64,000 bases of DNA, taken from contig NZ_JAPEPW010000004.1 in the NCBI RefSeq assembly GCF_026339955.1, positions 310,001 through 374,000 on the forward strand, written 5' to 3'. Position 1 is the stretch's first letter. Every line of letters starts with the position of its first letter. The translations under genes and the position numbers were made by a program. The notes beneath the pieces were generated by a model. That model searched no databases. It was not told the DNA's origin and saw nothing but the letters and a program-made list of their open reading frames with translations. This DNA is from Streptomyces sp. NBC_01549 (GTDB taxonomy: Bacteria > Actinomycetota > Actinomycetes > Streptomycetales > Streptomycetaceae). Of the stretch, positions 17,380 to 25,684 are shown one piece after another.

Positions 17380-17443
17380 CTAGCATCACTAGACAATCGA
17401 GCGGCAGCAGCACTAGTGTTGCCTCATCAGCTAGCAACGCTAG
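17380..17443. promoter_or_regulatory. Putative TetR operators (CTAG-N5-CTAG pair)
   Basis: CTAGCATCACTAG (17380-17392) and CTAGCAACGCTAG (17431-17443) share the pattern CTAG-CANCN-CTAG-like spacing. A third palindrome, CACTAGTG, lies between them at 17411-17418. CTAG is rare in Streptomyces DNA, so five copies in 64 bp between divergent genes is a strong operator signal. The nearest genes are the TetR repressor and the DUF1772 gene. Confidence 0.65.
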
Positions 17444-17460
17444 ATTCCGAAGAGGTCATT

Positions 17461-17907
17461 ATGCTCAACGCACTCGAGGTCGTCACCACCGTGATCGTCG
17501 GCGTGATGGTGGGGGTGGAGTTCTCCGTCGCCTTCATCATGAACCGGATCCTGGACGCGCTTCCCGAGGACAGCGGCCAGCTCGGCCACGCCCACGGCGG
17601 CCGGATGCTCGGCGCCCTGATGCCGTTCTGGTACATAGGCTCGCTCGTCCTCAGCGCGATCTGGGCTGTCGCCGGATGGCACCACCACGGCGCCGGACTC
17701 GTCGTCACCGCCGCCGGCCTGCTAATCGTCAGCGTGGTCATGTCGATGCTGCTGCTCGTCCCGATCAACAACCGAAACAAGACCTGGACCCCCGACAACC
17801 GGCCCGCCGACTGGAAGCAGCAGCTGCACCGCTGGGACCGCTACCACTACGTCCGCGTCGCCGTCATCATCGCCGCCTTCACCCTGCTGGTCGCCGCCCT
17901 CACCTGA
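17461..17907 (+). CDS. DUF1772 (anthrone-oxygenase-like) integral membrane protein
   Basis: A 148-residue membrane protein with four hydrophobic segments at roughly residues 5-30, 55-75, 80-100 and 128-147. The family features are an N-terminal VGVMVGVEFSVAFIMNRIL helix, the IGSLVLSAIWAVAG helix, and an N-R-N-K-x-W...W...R motif (PINNRNKTW, LHRWDRYHYVRV) before the last helix. DUF1772 proteins include fungal anthrone oxygenases, but most bacterial members are uncharacterised and often lie beside TetR regulators, as here. Start is the ATG at 17461, after AAGAGG. Function beyond the family name is not known. Confidence 0.85.
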   Translation: MLNALEVVTTVIVGVMVGVEFSVAFIMNRILDALPEDSGQLGHAHGGRMLGALMPFWYIGSLVLSAIWAVAGWHHHGAGLVVTAAGLLIVSVVMSMLLLVPINNRNKTWTPDNRPADWKQQLHRWDRYHYVRVAVIIAAFTLLVAALT

Positions 17908-18234
17908 TACCACCGCTGCCCCGACATGCACTGGTTCGCCCCTGTATATCGACGGCTTTCGCCCCGTCGGGGTGAGCCCGACAGGGCTTCGGATTTCTGA
18001 CCCCGCGGGCCGACGCCGCGCCGGTGGCGCACAATCCCCACTCCTCCGGGGGGGCGCCTGACCACCGAAATCCCGACATTCGGGAATGCAGCTGCCGCTC
18101 AAATCCCACAACTGCGATCCCGGCAAGCTACGCCCCTCGATCAGCCGCGTCCACGCGGCCTGATCGGGCACCACACGACTCACCGGGCTCCACGAAGCTC
18201 ACCAAGCTGACGAAGACTCGCGAGGAGAAGAACA
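17908..18234. other. Gap between DUF1772 and DUF4267 genes
   Basis: No gene is recognised. Small inverted segments occur around 17950-17985 (GACGG...CCGTC type), which may end the DUF1772 transcript. The ribosome-binding site of the next gene (AGGAGAAG) is at the right edge. Confidence 0.35.
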
Positions 18235-18660
18235 ATGTCGCTGAAGAAGATCAACACCGTCCTGGCCGCCGCCTTCATCCTCTTCATCCTCTGGTTCGGG
18301 ACGGAATTCATCCTGAGCCCGGAGACGACGGCGCCGGGCTTCGGCCTGCCGAGCTGGCCATCCGGCGACGGCGACGGCTTCCTGATCATCAAGGGAATCC
18401 GCGACGTCGTCTTGGCCCTGGTCCTGGGCATCCTGCTGGTGACGGGCCACCGCCGGGCGCTGGGCTGGGTGCTGCTGGTGGAGGCCCTCGCCGCGTACGG
18501 CGACATGGCAACCGTGCTGGCCCACCACGGCTCCGTGGCCACCGCGCTCGGCGTCCACTGCTTGACCGCGACACTGATGGTGGTCAACGGCCTGCTGATA
18601 ATGCGCGAGACCCGCAAGGTCGCGGCCGCTCCGGCAACGCCCGCCCTGCAGCCCGCCTAA
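18235..18660 (+). CDS. DUF4267-family small membrane protein
   Basis: A 141-residue membrane protein with four hydrophobic segments. The family marker is the GFGLPSWP segment followed by GIRDVVLALVLGILL and then GWVLLVEALAAYGDM. A strong ribosome-binding site (AGGAGAAG, 8 bp upstream) fixes the ATG at 18235. Proteins of this family are uncharacterised and frequently sit near TetR regulators and DUF1772 genes in actinobacteria, so this gene may belong to the same regulon as the pair upstream. Confidence 0.8.
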   Translation: MSLKKINTVLAAAFILFILWFGTEFILSPETTAPGFGLPSWPSGDGDGFLIIKGIRDVVLALVLGILLVTGHRRALGWVLLVEALAAYGDMATVLAHHGSVATALGVHCLTATLMVVNGLLIMRETRKVAAAPATPALQPA

Positions 18661-18937
18661 CGCCACCTTGGCGCGTGTCGGTATTCGCCTGTCAGCGCCT
18701 GCCGGGAAAGGCGAGGCGCACGATCTTCTCCCAGTGGACGGCGGCCGGGTCCCGTTTCTCCGGGATGGCGCAGCGCGGCCCCCTGCCCCGACTCTCATAA
18801 ATGGTCCTTTGCGAGAGCAAGGTCAACGGTGGGCCGCCGGCGGCCCGTTGATGTCCGATCGGTTCTCACAACCCGTTCTCACTCGAAAGGGGAACGGACC
18901 CCCTTCTGCGAGTTGCATTGTGCGAGGATCCGCGTCC

Positions 18938-20137
18938 ATGACGGATCCTCAAACCCCGCGCTCCGACGCGGACGACGTCGAACAGCACGCCTGCCCGAAG
19001 TGCGACGCACAGCCCGGCTCGCCGTGCCGCTCGCGCGGCGGCGCGGTCGCCTCTGCCTAAGGGCTGTCCCGTAATCCCCGGCGGGCGCACGACGACAGCT
19101 ACGGCACCTCGCCGCGTTGTCAGATCGCCCGAATACGCCCAGTATGAGGACGACCCTCCGCCTTGCGACGGCTCCTTGAACCTGAGCAGGACAGCCCTTA
19201 GCACACCCACCGCTTCACCAAGGTGCCGCGGCTCGCGAAGCTGCTGCGGGTGCCCACCCTCGCCGACCGCAGGCCCGGCCAGCCGTGGCGACCCGGCACC
19301 CCGCCCCCGGCGCCGATCGACCCGGACCTGCCCAGCGCGGACATCCGCATCGGCTACGCCCGCTGCTCCGCGCTCGGCCAGGAACTCGACTCCCAGCTCG
19401 ACGCGCTCGCCAAGCACGGCATCCCCAGGGACAAGGTGTTCAGCGAGAAGATCAGCACCCGCGTACGGGTCCGGCCCCAGTTCGAGGAGGCGCTGAAGAC
19501 CGCCCGGGAGATCAAGGCGCACGCCCCGCACTGCCGGGTCATCCTCACCGTGTACGAGATGAAGCGCTTGGGCCGCGACGCCGCCGAACTCACCGCGCTC
19601 GCAGACCACCTCACCGCCCACGGCCTCATCCTGGAGATGCTCGCCGGGCCCCTGCCCGGCCTCTACGACCCCACCGGGCCGGGGAAGCTGCTGTTCGCGT
19701 TCTTCGCGACGATGGCGGAGAGCGAGCGGGAGAACATCCGCGAGTCGACCCTGGAAGCGCGGCCCGCAAGGGCAAGCACGGCGGCCGGCCGCCGGTCGTC
19801 ACCGACGACATGCTGCACACCGTGCTCCGCCGCCGCGCGGGCGGCGAGTCGGTCGAGGATATCCAGCCCGACCTGATCATCCCCACCGGCAAGCGCAAGG
19901 GACACAACCCCTCCGGTGGCGAGCATCTACCGGGCGCTCGCCGAGCACGCGAAGAAGGAAACGTACCCCGAAGCCGTCGAGCAAGCCCATGCCGACTTCG
20001 CCGCCCTCCAGGACGCCGACCTCCCTCGCCCGCGCCGAACCCGCATCCGGCGTCCAGATGACCTGCTGACGCCCGAGGAAGCCAACGACCCTGACCGCTT
20101 CCACGAAGAAGTACTTCTGCACCTGGAGAGCGAGTAG
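18938..20137 (+). pseudogene. Serine recombinase (resolvase-like), disrupted
   Basis: The N-terminal piece (MTDPQTPRSDADD..., with ACPKCDAQPGSPCRSRGG) is a CxxC zinc-knuckle-like leader common in Streptomyces resolvase-like proteins. It stops at a TAA created by a MITE at 19058. The gene resumes at about 19201 with RFTKVPRLAKLLRVPT and a serine-recombinase catalytic domain (IRIGYARCSALGQELDSQLDAL; the serine follows YARCS). Two later frameshifts near 19750 and 19910 separate the GGRPPVV...LHTVLRRRAGGES hinge and helix-turn-helix region (ASIYRALAEH) from the catalytic part. The gene is therefore broken in three places. The intact ancestor would be about 350 residues. Confidence 0.8.
19058..19200. 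mobile_element. 139-bp MITE flanked by TA
   Basis: The terminal inverted repeats AGGGCTGTCC and GGACAGCCCT are perfect and are flanked by TA on both sides. The interior (about 115 bp) codes for nothing. It interrupts the serine-recombinase gene between its leader and catalytic domain. The ends resemble those of Streptomyces IS5/IS630-type elements, so it was probably moved in trans. Confidence 0.8.
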
Positions 20138-20360
20138 TCGGCAAGATCAATTGCTTAGCGCCAACCGCTGTTCCGTTGTTCCAAGCGCCGCCAATTGCAT
20201 TGGATGCGAATTCGCGACGGTATGCGAATCTGCCTGCGCGGGGGTGTCAACCACGCTGCGATCCTGTGGAGTTGGGCGCCTGCGTTACCCGGTGACGATA
20301 GCGGCCGACAGGGTCTTGTTGCCACTCACTCAGGGGGCTGACCTGCGGGTTCCCTGGAGA

Positions 20361-20397
20361 CTCGCATAGGATGCGGCTTTCTCGCATCTGATGCGAG
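20361..20397. promoter_or_regulatory. Tandem GCATC/GATGC dyads upstream of the integrase
   Basis: CTCGCATCTGATGCGAG (20381-20397) is a perfect palindrome with a single central base. CTCGCATAGGATGCGG (20361-20376) is a related imperfect one 20 bp upstream. Both lie just before the recombinase GTG start at 20418. They may be a repressor operator or core-type recombinase sites. Confidence 0.5.
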
Positions 20398-20417
20398 TCA
20401 CGGAGAGTGGTGGATCA

Positions 20418-20904
20418 GTGGGGTTCAACGGTTCAATACCAGGGGCGGCGAGACTGCTCCTGGTGGACGGGGTCGCTTTGCTGCGGCCGGAGGAACAGGT
20501 CTTCGCGGCGATGCTGACCGGGTTCGCCAATCAGCAGCTGGCGCGGAACCTGGCCCGCACGACCGTGGAAGGCCGGGAGAACACGGTGAAGGCGTTCACC
20601 GCGTACGTGAACACCTACCCGTGGAACTGGACGCCGGCGATGGTCGATGAATGGCTCGGCGATCTGCGCTCGCTGCGCGACCTGAAGCGCTCGACGATCC
20701 GTTCGTACTCCGAGGCCGTCCGGTCCTTCTGCCACTTCGTGACCGACCCCCTCTATGAATGGACCGCGACCTGCGAGGAACGCTTCGGCACCCACCCGGT
20801 CCAGGTGGTGCACGAGTGGAACACCGCGGTGCACGTCCAGGACAACGAGTCCGACCCGAAGAAGCGGGCGTTCACCAAGGCTGAACTGCACGCCTTCTTC
20901 GCCC
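20418..20904 (+). pseudogene. Tyrosine recombinase/integrase N-terminus, truncated
   Basis: About 160 residues form a SAM-like core-binding domain of a phage-type integrase: GFANQQLARNLARTTVEGRENTVKAF, then WTPAMVDEWLGDLRSL and STIRSYSEAVRSFCHFV. The next segment (KKRAFTKAELHAFF) is the start of the catalytic domain, but the frame is cut at 20904 by the terminal repeat of the IS3 element. The R-H-R-Y catalytic residues are missing. A GTG at 20418 is a likely start; an ATG at 20391 lies inside the palindrome upstream. The continuation is not found on the far side of the IS3 element, so DNA was lost. Confidence 0.8.
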
Positions 20905-21001
20905 TGAATCGCCCCGGGTTCGATAGAGATCTCAGATTATGGTTGTGACCTGGGGTTTCGTGGATTCCATGTAGTGGTTGGCTTCGTACTCGACGGGCGG
21001 A

Positions 21002-22505
21002 CACGGCAGCTGTAGTTCGTGACTCGTGAGGTTCCTGTCATGCGATGGCCACTGCTGTGACGTTGTTCCAGCGGCGGTGGCAGGCCGTCGCGCGATGCTG
21101 GTGTCGGCGACGCCAGTTCGACCAGCGCAGGGCGTGTGCCGGATCGGTGTCCTGGCGGGGCCTTGGCAGGGCGAAGACCCGCAATAGCGCGAGGAGTTCG
21201 CGCGGGCTGACGGGCACCATGGCCAACTCGTCGTCGGAGTTGGCGGGGTGGGCGCGTTGCCGCTCGTGGAGGGCGCCGACGGCCAGAAGTGCGTAGGCGA
21301 TCATTGACATGAGGCTCCAGCGGTGCCAGGACGTCCAGCAGGTGACCTGGCCGGTGTCGAGGTGGGCCAGGCCCTTGGCTCCCTGGAAGTCCTCCTCGAC
21401 CCGCCACCTGCGGCAGACCGCGCTGACCAGCACCGATATCGGCTGCGGGTCGGGGTGCCAGGTCCGGTAGAAGGAAAGGGTGCCGGTGCGGCGGTGGCGT
21501 CGGACCAGGACCTGGCTGTGCCCGGCGGCCTGTCCGGGCGGCGCATCGTCGGGGTTCACGTCGATCATCGCCCAGTCGTAGAGCCGCTCGGCCTTGGTGC
21601 CATGGCCGGTCCTCAGCCGCATCCAGGCCCGCTTCGGCACCCGCTCCAGCAGCGCGGTGACCTTCTTCTTCCCGGCGCCCGGGGTGGTGACCCGGTGGCT
21701 GGTGGGTACCGCGATCGCGTAGCCGTAGCCCAGCGCACGGATCCGCGCACGCAACTCCCGTCCACCGTAGACCTCGTCGGCGGCCACCCACGCGGTGTGC
21801 ACCCCCGAGGCGTGGGCGTCCTCCAGCATGTCGCCGGCCAGTTGCGGCTTGGTGGCGAACACCCTCTCGTCGGGCACCCCGACCAGCTCACGGCGCTCGT
21901 CGTCCGCCGCCCATGCCTCGCCCAGGTACAGCCGACGGTCGACCAGCGCGTGCCCCTCGGCACTCACGTAGGAGAGGTGTACCGCGACCTGGCACAGCCC
22001 GATCCCGCCCAGCGCCCCGGAGTACTGCCGGGCCGCGCCGACCGCGTCGAGGGACGACTTCTCATCGCCCGTCTCGTCCACCACCAACATCACCTCCTCT
22101 CGCCGAGTTGCTCCACCGTCCAGGCCGCGACCGACCGGCGGACTGCCTCGGTGTCGAAGCGGGCCCTCGACAAGAAGTGCTGCAGGACATGCGGACCGCT
22201 GTGGCCGATCGCCTCGGCCAACGACCAGCAGTTCGCCGATTCCTTGACCATCAGCAGCCCAGAGACCATGTTCCGGCAGGTCAGCCGGGTCTCCCGGCGC
22301 GGGAAGCAGCTCGCGAACCGGCCCATCAACCCCTCGAACAACCCGTCCCACCCGGCGTGTACTACCGTGGCCTGCGCGGCCACCGCTTCTTGATTCTTCG
22401 TCACACAAGATCACGATGCCGGTGGCCGTACCCCTGCCGCAGGCACCCCACCCACCACGCTGGCCAGCGGCGATGCCTCACGCCTCACGAACTACAGCTG
22501 CCGTG
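21002..22505. mobile_element. IS701-family element, copy 1
   Basis: A 1,504-bp element with inverted ends starting CACGGCAGCTGTAGTTCGTG. It is flanked by the 5-bp duplication GCGGA (20997-21001 and 22506-22510). It sits inside IS3 orfB. A second copy of exactly the same length lies at 47921-49424 in the opposite orientation. Confidence 0.92.
21038..22404 (-). pseudogene. IS701-family transposase, one frameshift (copy 1)
   Basis: The transposase starts MTKNQEAVAAQATVVHAG at 22404. Its N-terminal 104 residues end at a stop because one G is missing near 22097 (GAGAGGAGGTG here, GAGAGGGAGGTG in copy 2). The remainder continues in another frame with the DDE nuclease core: MLVVDETGDEKSS (first Asp), VWAADEVYGG after HTAW (second Asp) and WRVEEDFQGAKG (Glu). 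A restored protein would have about 455 residues. Copy 2 has the missing G but lacks another one, so neither copy encodes an intact enzyme as sequenced. Confidence 0.88.
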
Positions 22506-23366
22506 GCGGAACGTGCCCTATCTCACCGTGGAGTCGGCGGTGGTTGTACCAGTCGACCCATTCTGCGGTGGCCAACTCGACCTGGGAGAGCGATTTCCAG
22601 GGCCGTTGGGGCTTGATCAGCTCGGTCTTGTACAGGCCGATCGTGCTCTCCATCAGGGCATTGTCGTAGGCGTCGCCGACCGATCCGATCGAGGCGGCGA
22701 TGCCGGCGGCGTCCAGATGCTCGGCGAGCCGGAAACTCGTATATTGCGACCCGGCATCCGAGTGGTGGATCAACTCGCCTGGCTGAACTGGGTGTTGGTC
22801 GCGGTCACGTTGCCACACGGCCATCTCAAGGGCGTCCAGGACGAAGACCGTTTCCTTCACGGTGGCCGCGGACCAGCCGACGATCCGGCGGGAGAACGTG
22901 TCCACGACGAAGGCGACGTAGACGACACCGGCCCAGGTCTTCACGTGGGTGAAGTCCGCGACCCAGCAGCGGTTCGGGGCGGCAGCGACGAAGTCGCGGT
23001 CCAGCAGGTCCGGCGCCCGTTCGGCCTGCCCGCCGGGCAGCGTGGTGATCACGCGTTTGCCACGGACCGCCCCAGCGATGCCGAGTTCGCGCATCAGGCG
23101 TTCGACGGTGCAGCGGGCCACGCGGCGGCCCTGCCGGTTCAGCTCACGCCAGATCTTCCTCGCCCCGTAGACGTGGTAGTTGGCCTCGAAGACCTCGCTG
23201 ATCTGTTTCTTCAGTTCGGCATCCCGCACGGTCCTGGCCGACGGCGTGCTCCGACGTTTGTGGTGGGCGTAGTAGGTGGAAGGGGCGATCCTGCAGTCGT
23301 GCTCGGTGAGCGTCCTGCAGATCGGCTCGACGCCGCCGAAGCGGTCCCGGTGCTCGTCGATGAACG

Positions 23367-23693
23367 CTACGAGCGTGTGTGTGGCCGGTCGAGCTCGGCC
23401 GCGAAGAAACTCGCCGCGGCCTTCAGGATCTCGTTGGCCCGCTTCAGTTCGGCGTTCTCCTTCTTCAACGCCTTGAGCTGGGCGGACTCCTCCGTCGTCG
23501 TCCCCGGACGTGTCCCCGCATCGATCTCGTGCTGCTTCACCCAGTTCCGCAGCGTCTCGCGGGAGCCGATGCCGAGCTTCTCGGCCACCGCCTGCAGGGC
23601 GGCCGTCTCGTTCGGGTAGTCGTCGCCTACCTCGGCGACCATGCGCACCGCACGACGGCGGAGCTCAAGCGGGTAACGGGAAGGTCGTGCCAT
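23367..23693 (-). CDS. IS3 orfA (helix-turn-helix and coiled coil)
   Basis: A 108-residue protein: residues 1-60 form the transposase_8 helix-turn-helix (ELRRRAVRMVAEVGDDYPN... then KLGIGSRETLRNWVKQHE), and residues 70-100 form a leucine-zipper-like coil (LKALKKENAELKRANEILKAAASFFAAELD). IS3 elements use it as the DNA-binding half, and as a fused OrfAB after a -1 frameshift. orfB overlaps its end. The gene is intact, but OrfAB cannot be made here because orfB is split. Confidence 0.9.
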   Translation of the reverse strand: MARPSRYPLELRRRAVRMVAEVGDDYPNETAALQAVAEKLGIGSRETLRNWVKQHEIDAGTRPGTTTEESAQLKALKKENAELKRANEILKAAASFFAAELDRPHTRS

Positions 23694-23743
23694 GACTCGA
23701 TCCTTTCATGAAATCGAGTCTCCATTCGAACCGGGGCGATTCA

Positions 23744-24065
23744 GTGATGAGCATGAATGGAAAGCGTGTGTGCAGCCTGGAGAAGTCAATATGGAGACGG
23801 CCAAACGGCTGGAACGACTGGATTGGCGTGCCGATACGGAGCAGTTCGTCGGCCAGGCCGCGGGCGTCGAGCTCCTCCATGGTTCGCGCATGGACGGTGA
23901 AGGCTCGGCTCAAGTTGGATTCGTGATCGCGCCGTTCCAGCAGCGTCACCTCGACTCCGGAACTGGCGAGATCGCCCGCAAGCAGAAGCCCGGTCGGGCC
24001 GGCGCCGACCACCAGAACGTCCGCGACTGGTGCCCCGTGTTCACCCGAAGAACCACGAGGCAACT
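23744..24065 (-). pseudogene. FAD-dependent monooxygenase N-terminus, truncated
   Basis: About 105 residues of a flavoprotein hydroxylase: VADVLVVGAGPTGLLLAGDLA is the FAD-binding GxGxxG, LLERRD ends beta-2, and LSRAFTVHARTMEELDARGL is typical of the aromatic-hydroxylase family (RAxxVHARTLE). It is cut after PFMLIT by the IS3 terminal repeat at 23743. A TTG near 24063 with AAGGGA upstream could be the start. It is a different gene from the catabolic monooxygenase at 13652. Confidence 0.75.
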
Positions 24066-24366
24066 TATCCCTTATGTGCCCGTTTGCGATTATCGGCCCT
24101 CCGTGAAGGTGCCGCTCGGTGAGGCTGCGAACCGCGAGCCCCGGCCGGACACACGATTCGACGACCGCGGGAGTGCCATCAGGAAGCCTGGGGGATCCGC
24201 CGCACGGTGAGCGCGGCGGCTGCCGCGCACATCGTGCGTTGATGCGCCAATGCAGCTGCACACACATGTCGTCATGTGCAGGGCATAGCGCCGATACCAG
24301 TGCCGGGTCCTCAAACACATCGCTTTCCACGAAGGGAGCAGTTCGCGTCTTGCCGCAGGTCAGGAC

Positions 24367-24620
24367 ATGACCCGTCCGATGGCAGCTCCGTCCGTAAGGT
24401 CCGCCACGTAAACTGTGCCGTCACCATCGGCGGCGACGGCGTTGGGGTTCTGAATGCCGGTGGCCACCGTGGCGATTGAGCCGCCGGAGTCGACGAGGAG
24501 GAGCCGTCCCCCGTAGAAGTCCGTCACGTAGATGTTGCCGATGTGCTTCACTGCGAGAGCTGCAAGCGTGCTGTTCTGCTGCGGATCGGCAAGGAGGTCT
24601 TCGACCGTATCGGGCCGGTC
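24367..24620 (-). pseudogene. NHL-type beta-propeller remnant
   Basis: About 85 residues show two NHL-like strands: LAVKHIGNIYVTDFYGGRLLLVDSGG and GIQNPNAVAADGDGTVYVADLTDG. The pattern GxxYVxDxxxxRLLxVD is that of secreted or kinase-linked NHL propellers. No signal peptide or complete propeller is present. A real propeller needs six repeats, so this is a fragment. Confidence 0.6.
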
Positions 24621-24807
24621 CCGGTCGATACGGCAGACCTGCTGTCCCTCCTGGTGCACCGAGATCCCCAGTGGATTGCCGGGTTTTCAAAGGTGAGCGG
24701 TGCGGTGGTGTCCGCGGGCTCGGCGGGTTATGACGCACAGAGCCTGACACTCCCTCCGCGGCTCAGAGCGGCCCACCGTTCGACTTCGAAGACCCGGAGC
24801 CGGACGG

Positions 24808-25191
24808 TCAGGTGAGGGTGGCAGTGCCATCGGACAAGCTGACGTTCACGCCGAACGATCCCTCGTTGAGCTGCCAGGGCTGGAGCCGGTACGTACGGAG
24901 CCCGCGGACGTGAAACGGGTCTTGGTCGACTATGTCTTGCGCCTCCTGCCGCGACGCGGCACGCAGGATCAGCATGCCGCTCCCCGACCCCCGGTAGTCC
25001 TCATCGAGCAGGGGTCCCGCAGCGAAGAGTCGGCCGTCATGCTCCACCGCGGTAAGCCACTTCTTATGTTCCTCGAGGTGCTGGCGCAGCACGTCGGCAG
25101 ACACTCCGTTGGGTTCGGTGAAGCAGAGGAACAGGACCTTCTGTGCTCCGGTGTGCCGCTCGTCGGGCTTGGCCTGAGTGATCTCAGTCAT
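24808..25191 (-). CDS. YciI-family protein
   Basis: A 127-residue ferredoxin-like alpha/beta protein of the YciI family. Core features are VLFLCFTEPNG, then LRQHLEEHKKWLTAVEHDGRLFAAGPLLDE and ILRAASRQEAQDIVDQDPFHVRGLRTYRLQPW; the HxxxL...G.....GP...D.......A...A.....DPF pattern is diagnostic. Such proteins are small enzymes or accessory proteins, some with dehydrochlorinase-like activity on chlorinated aromatics. The start at 25191 has AAGGA at the right distance. A lone gene amid remnants, apparently intact. Confidence 0.85.
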   Translation of the reverse strand: MTEITQAKPDERHTGAQKVLFLCFTEPNGVSADVLRQHLEEHKKWLTAVEHDGRLFAAGPLLDEDYRGSGSGMLILRAASRQEAQDIVDQDPFHVRGLRTYRLQPWQLNEGSFGVNVSLSDGTATLT

Positions 25192-25684
25192 CGTGTTGTC
25201 CTTTCGATTCGCTTGCGCTCGGCCCAAGCCACAAGCGGGGGAGTAGCCGCACTTCGCTGGCCCAAGGCCGCGCCGAGTGCCGAGGTGATCGCAAAAGCGC
25301 GGGACCGCGCCTCAAAGAACGCCACCTGCCCCACCCCGTGCGTCCTGTCGAAAAGAACAGTCGCACGCACGTCCGGTTCGGGTCGGCGGCTCGGGGAAAC
25401 AGAACGACGGCAACGTCGTCACCGCGCCCCGAGCCGACCGCACGACCTCAAAGCTCGGACTTGTCGTTCTCGTGCGTCCCGCTGACGTCAAGCCTTCGAA
25501 CGGTGTGCCTGGAGTACGTCTTCGAGTGACATGGCCCTTCTCCTCACCTTTTCGCGGCGACGAACAGGTGTGTCATGACTGTGCGCACTGCCGTCGGTGA
25601 CCGCTGGGTCACTCGTGCTGCCGCAATCGTCGATGACCCGGCTGCTCTCCCGCATCCCGCAAATGAGCGATCCGTACCTTCATC
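25192..25684. other. 490-bp stretch without a recognised gene
   Basis: The left part carries the YciI promoter. The right part (about 25560-25684) is the far flank of the IS1634 insertion and, on the minus strand, continues in frame from the LuxR remnant at 27661 (VVPDE-GTDRSF...), ending near 25560. It has no domain of its own. Confidence 0.4.

Larger units (their letters stand above)
20932..23372 (-). pseudogene. IS3 orfB transposase, interrupted by IS701
   Basis: The catalytic half of an IS3 transposase, made by frameshifting from orfA. It begins near 23372 (IDEHRDRFGGVEPICRTL) and carries the rve/DDE region: NRCWVADFTHVKTWAGVVYVAFVVD, then LIHHSDAGSQYTS and the ESTIGLYKTELI segment with the final glutamate. 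The gene stops at HGEIGHVPP where IS701 is inserted. The last residues (VEYEANHYMESTKPQVTTII) are found on the other side at 20932-20996. Removing the insert and one copy of the 5-bp duplication restores the frame exactly. Only the insertion inactivates it. Confidence 0.88.
20905..23743. mobile_element. IS3-family element (host of IS701 copy 1)
   Basis: The terminal inverted repeats begin TGAATCGCCCCGG at both ends (20905 reading right, 23743 reading left), followed by (G)TTCGA and a weaker match to GAGAC..GATT. This TGAA-CGCCCCGG type is common in actinobacterial IS3 elements. Minus the 1.5-kb IS701 insert the element is about 1.33 kb. There is no target duplication: the left flank is an integrase and the right flank a monooxygenase remnant, so an adjacent deletion has probably occurred. 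Confidence 0.85.

Noticed and set aside
20905..23743. The inverted TGAATCGCCCCGG sequences at 20905 and 23743 first looked like integrase attachment sites beside the recombinase.
   Set aside because: They are the terminal repeats of the IS3 element: they flank exactly its orfA/orfB, and the integrase and monooxygenase reading frames both break precisely at them.
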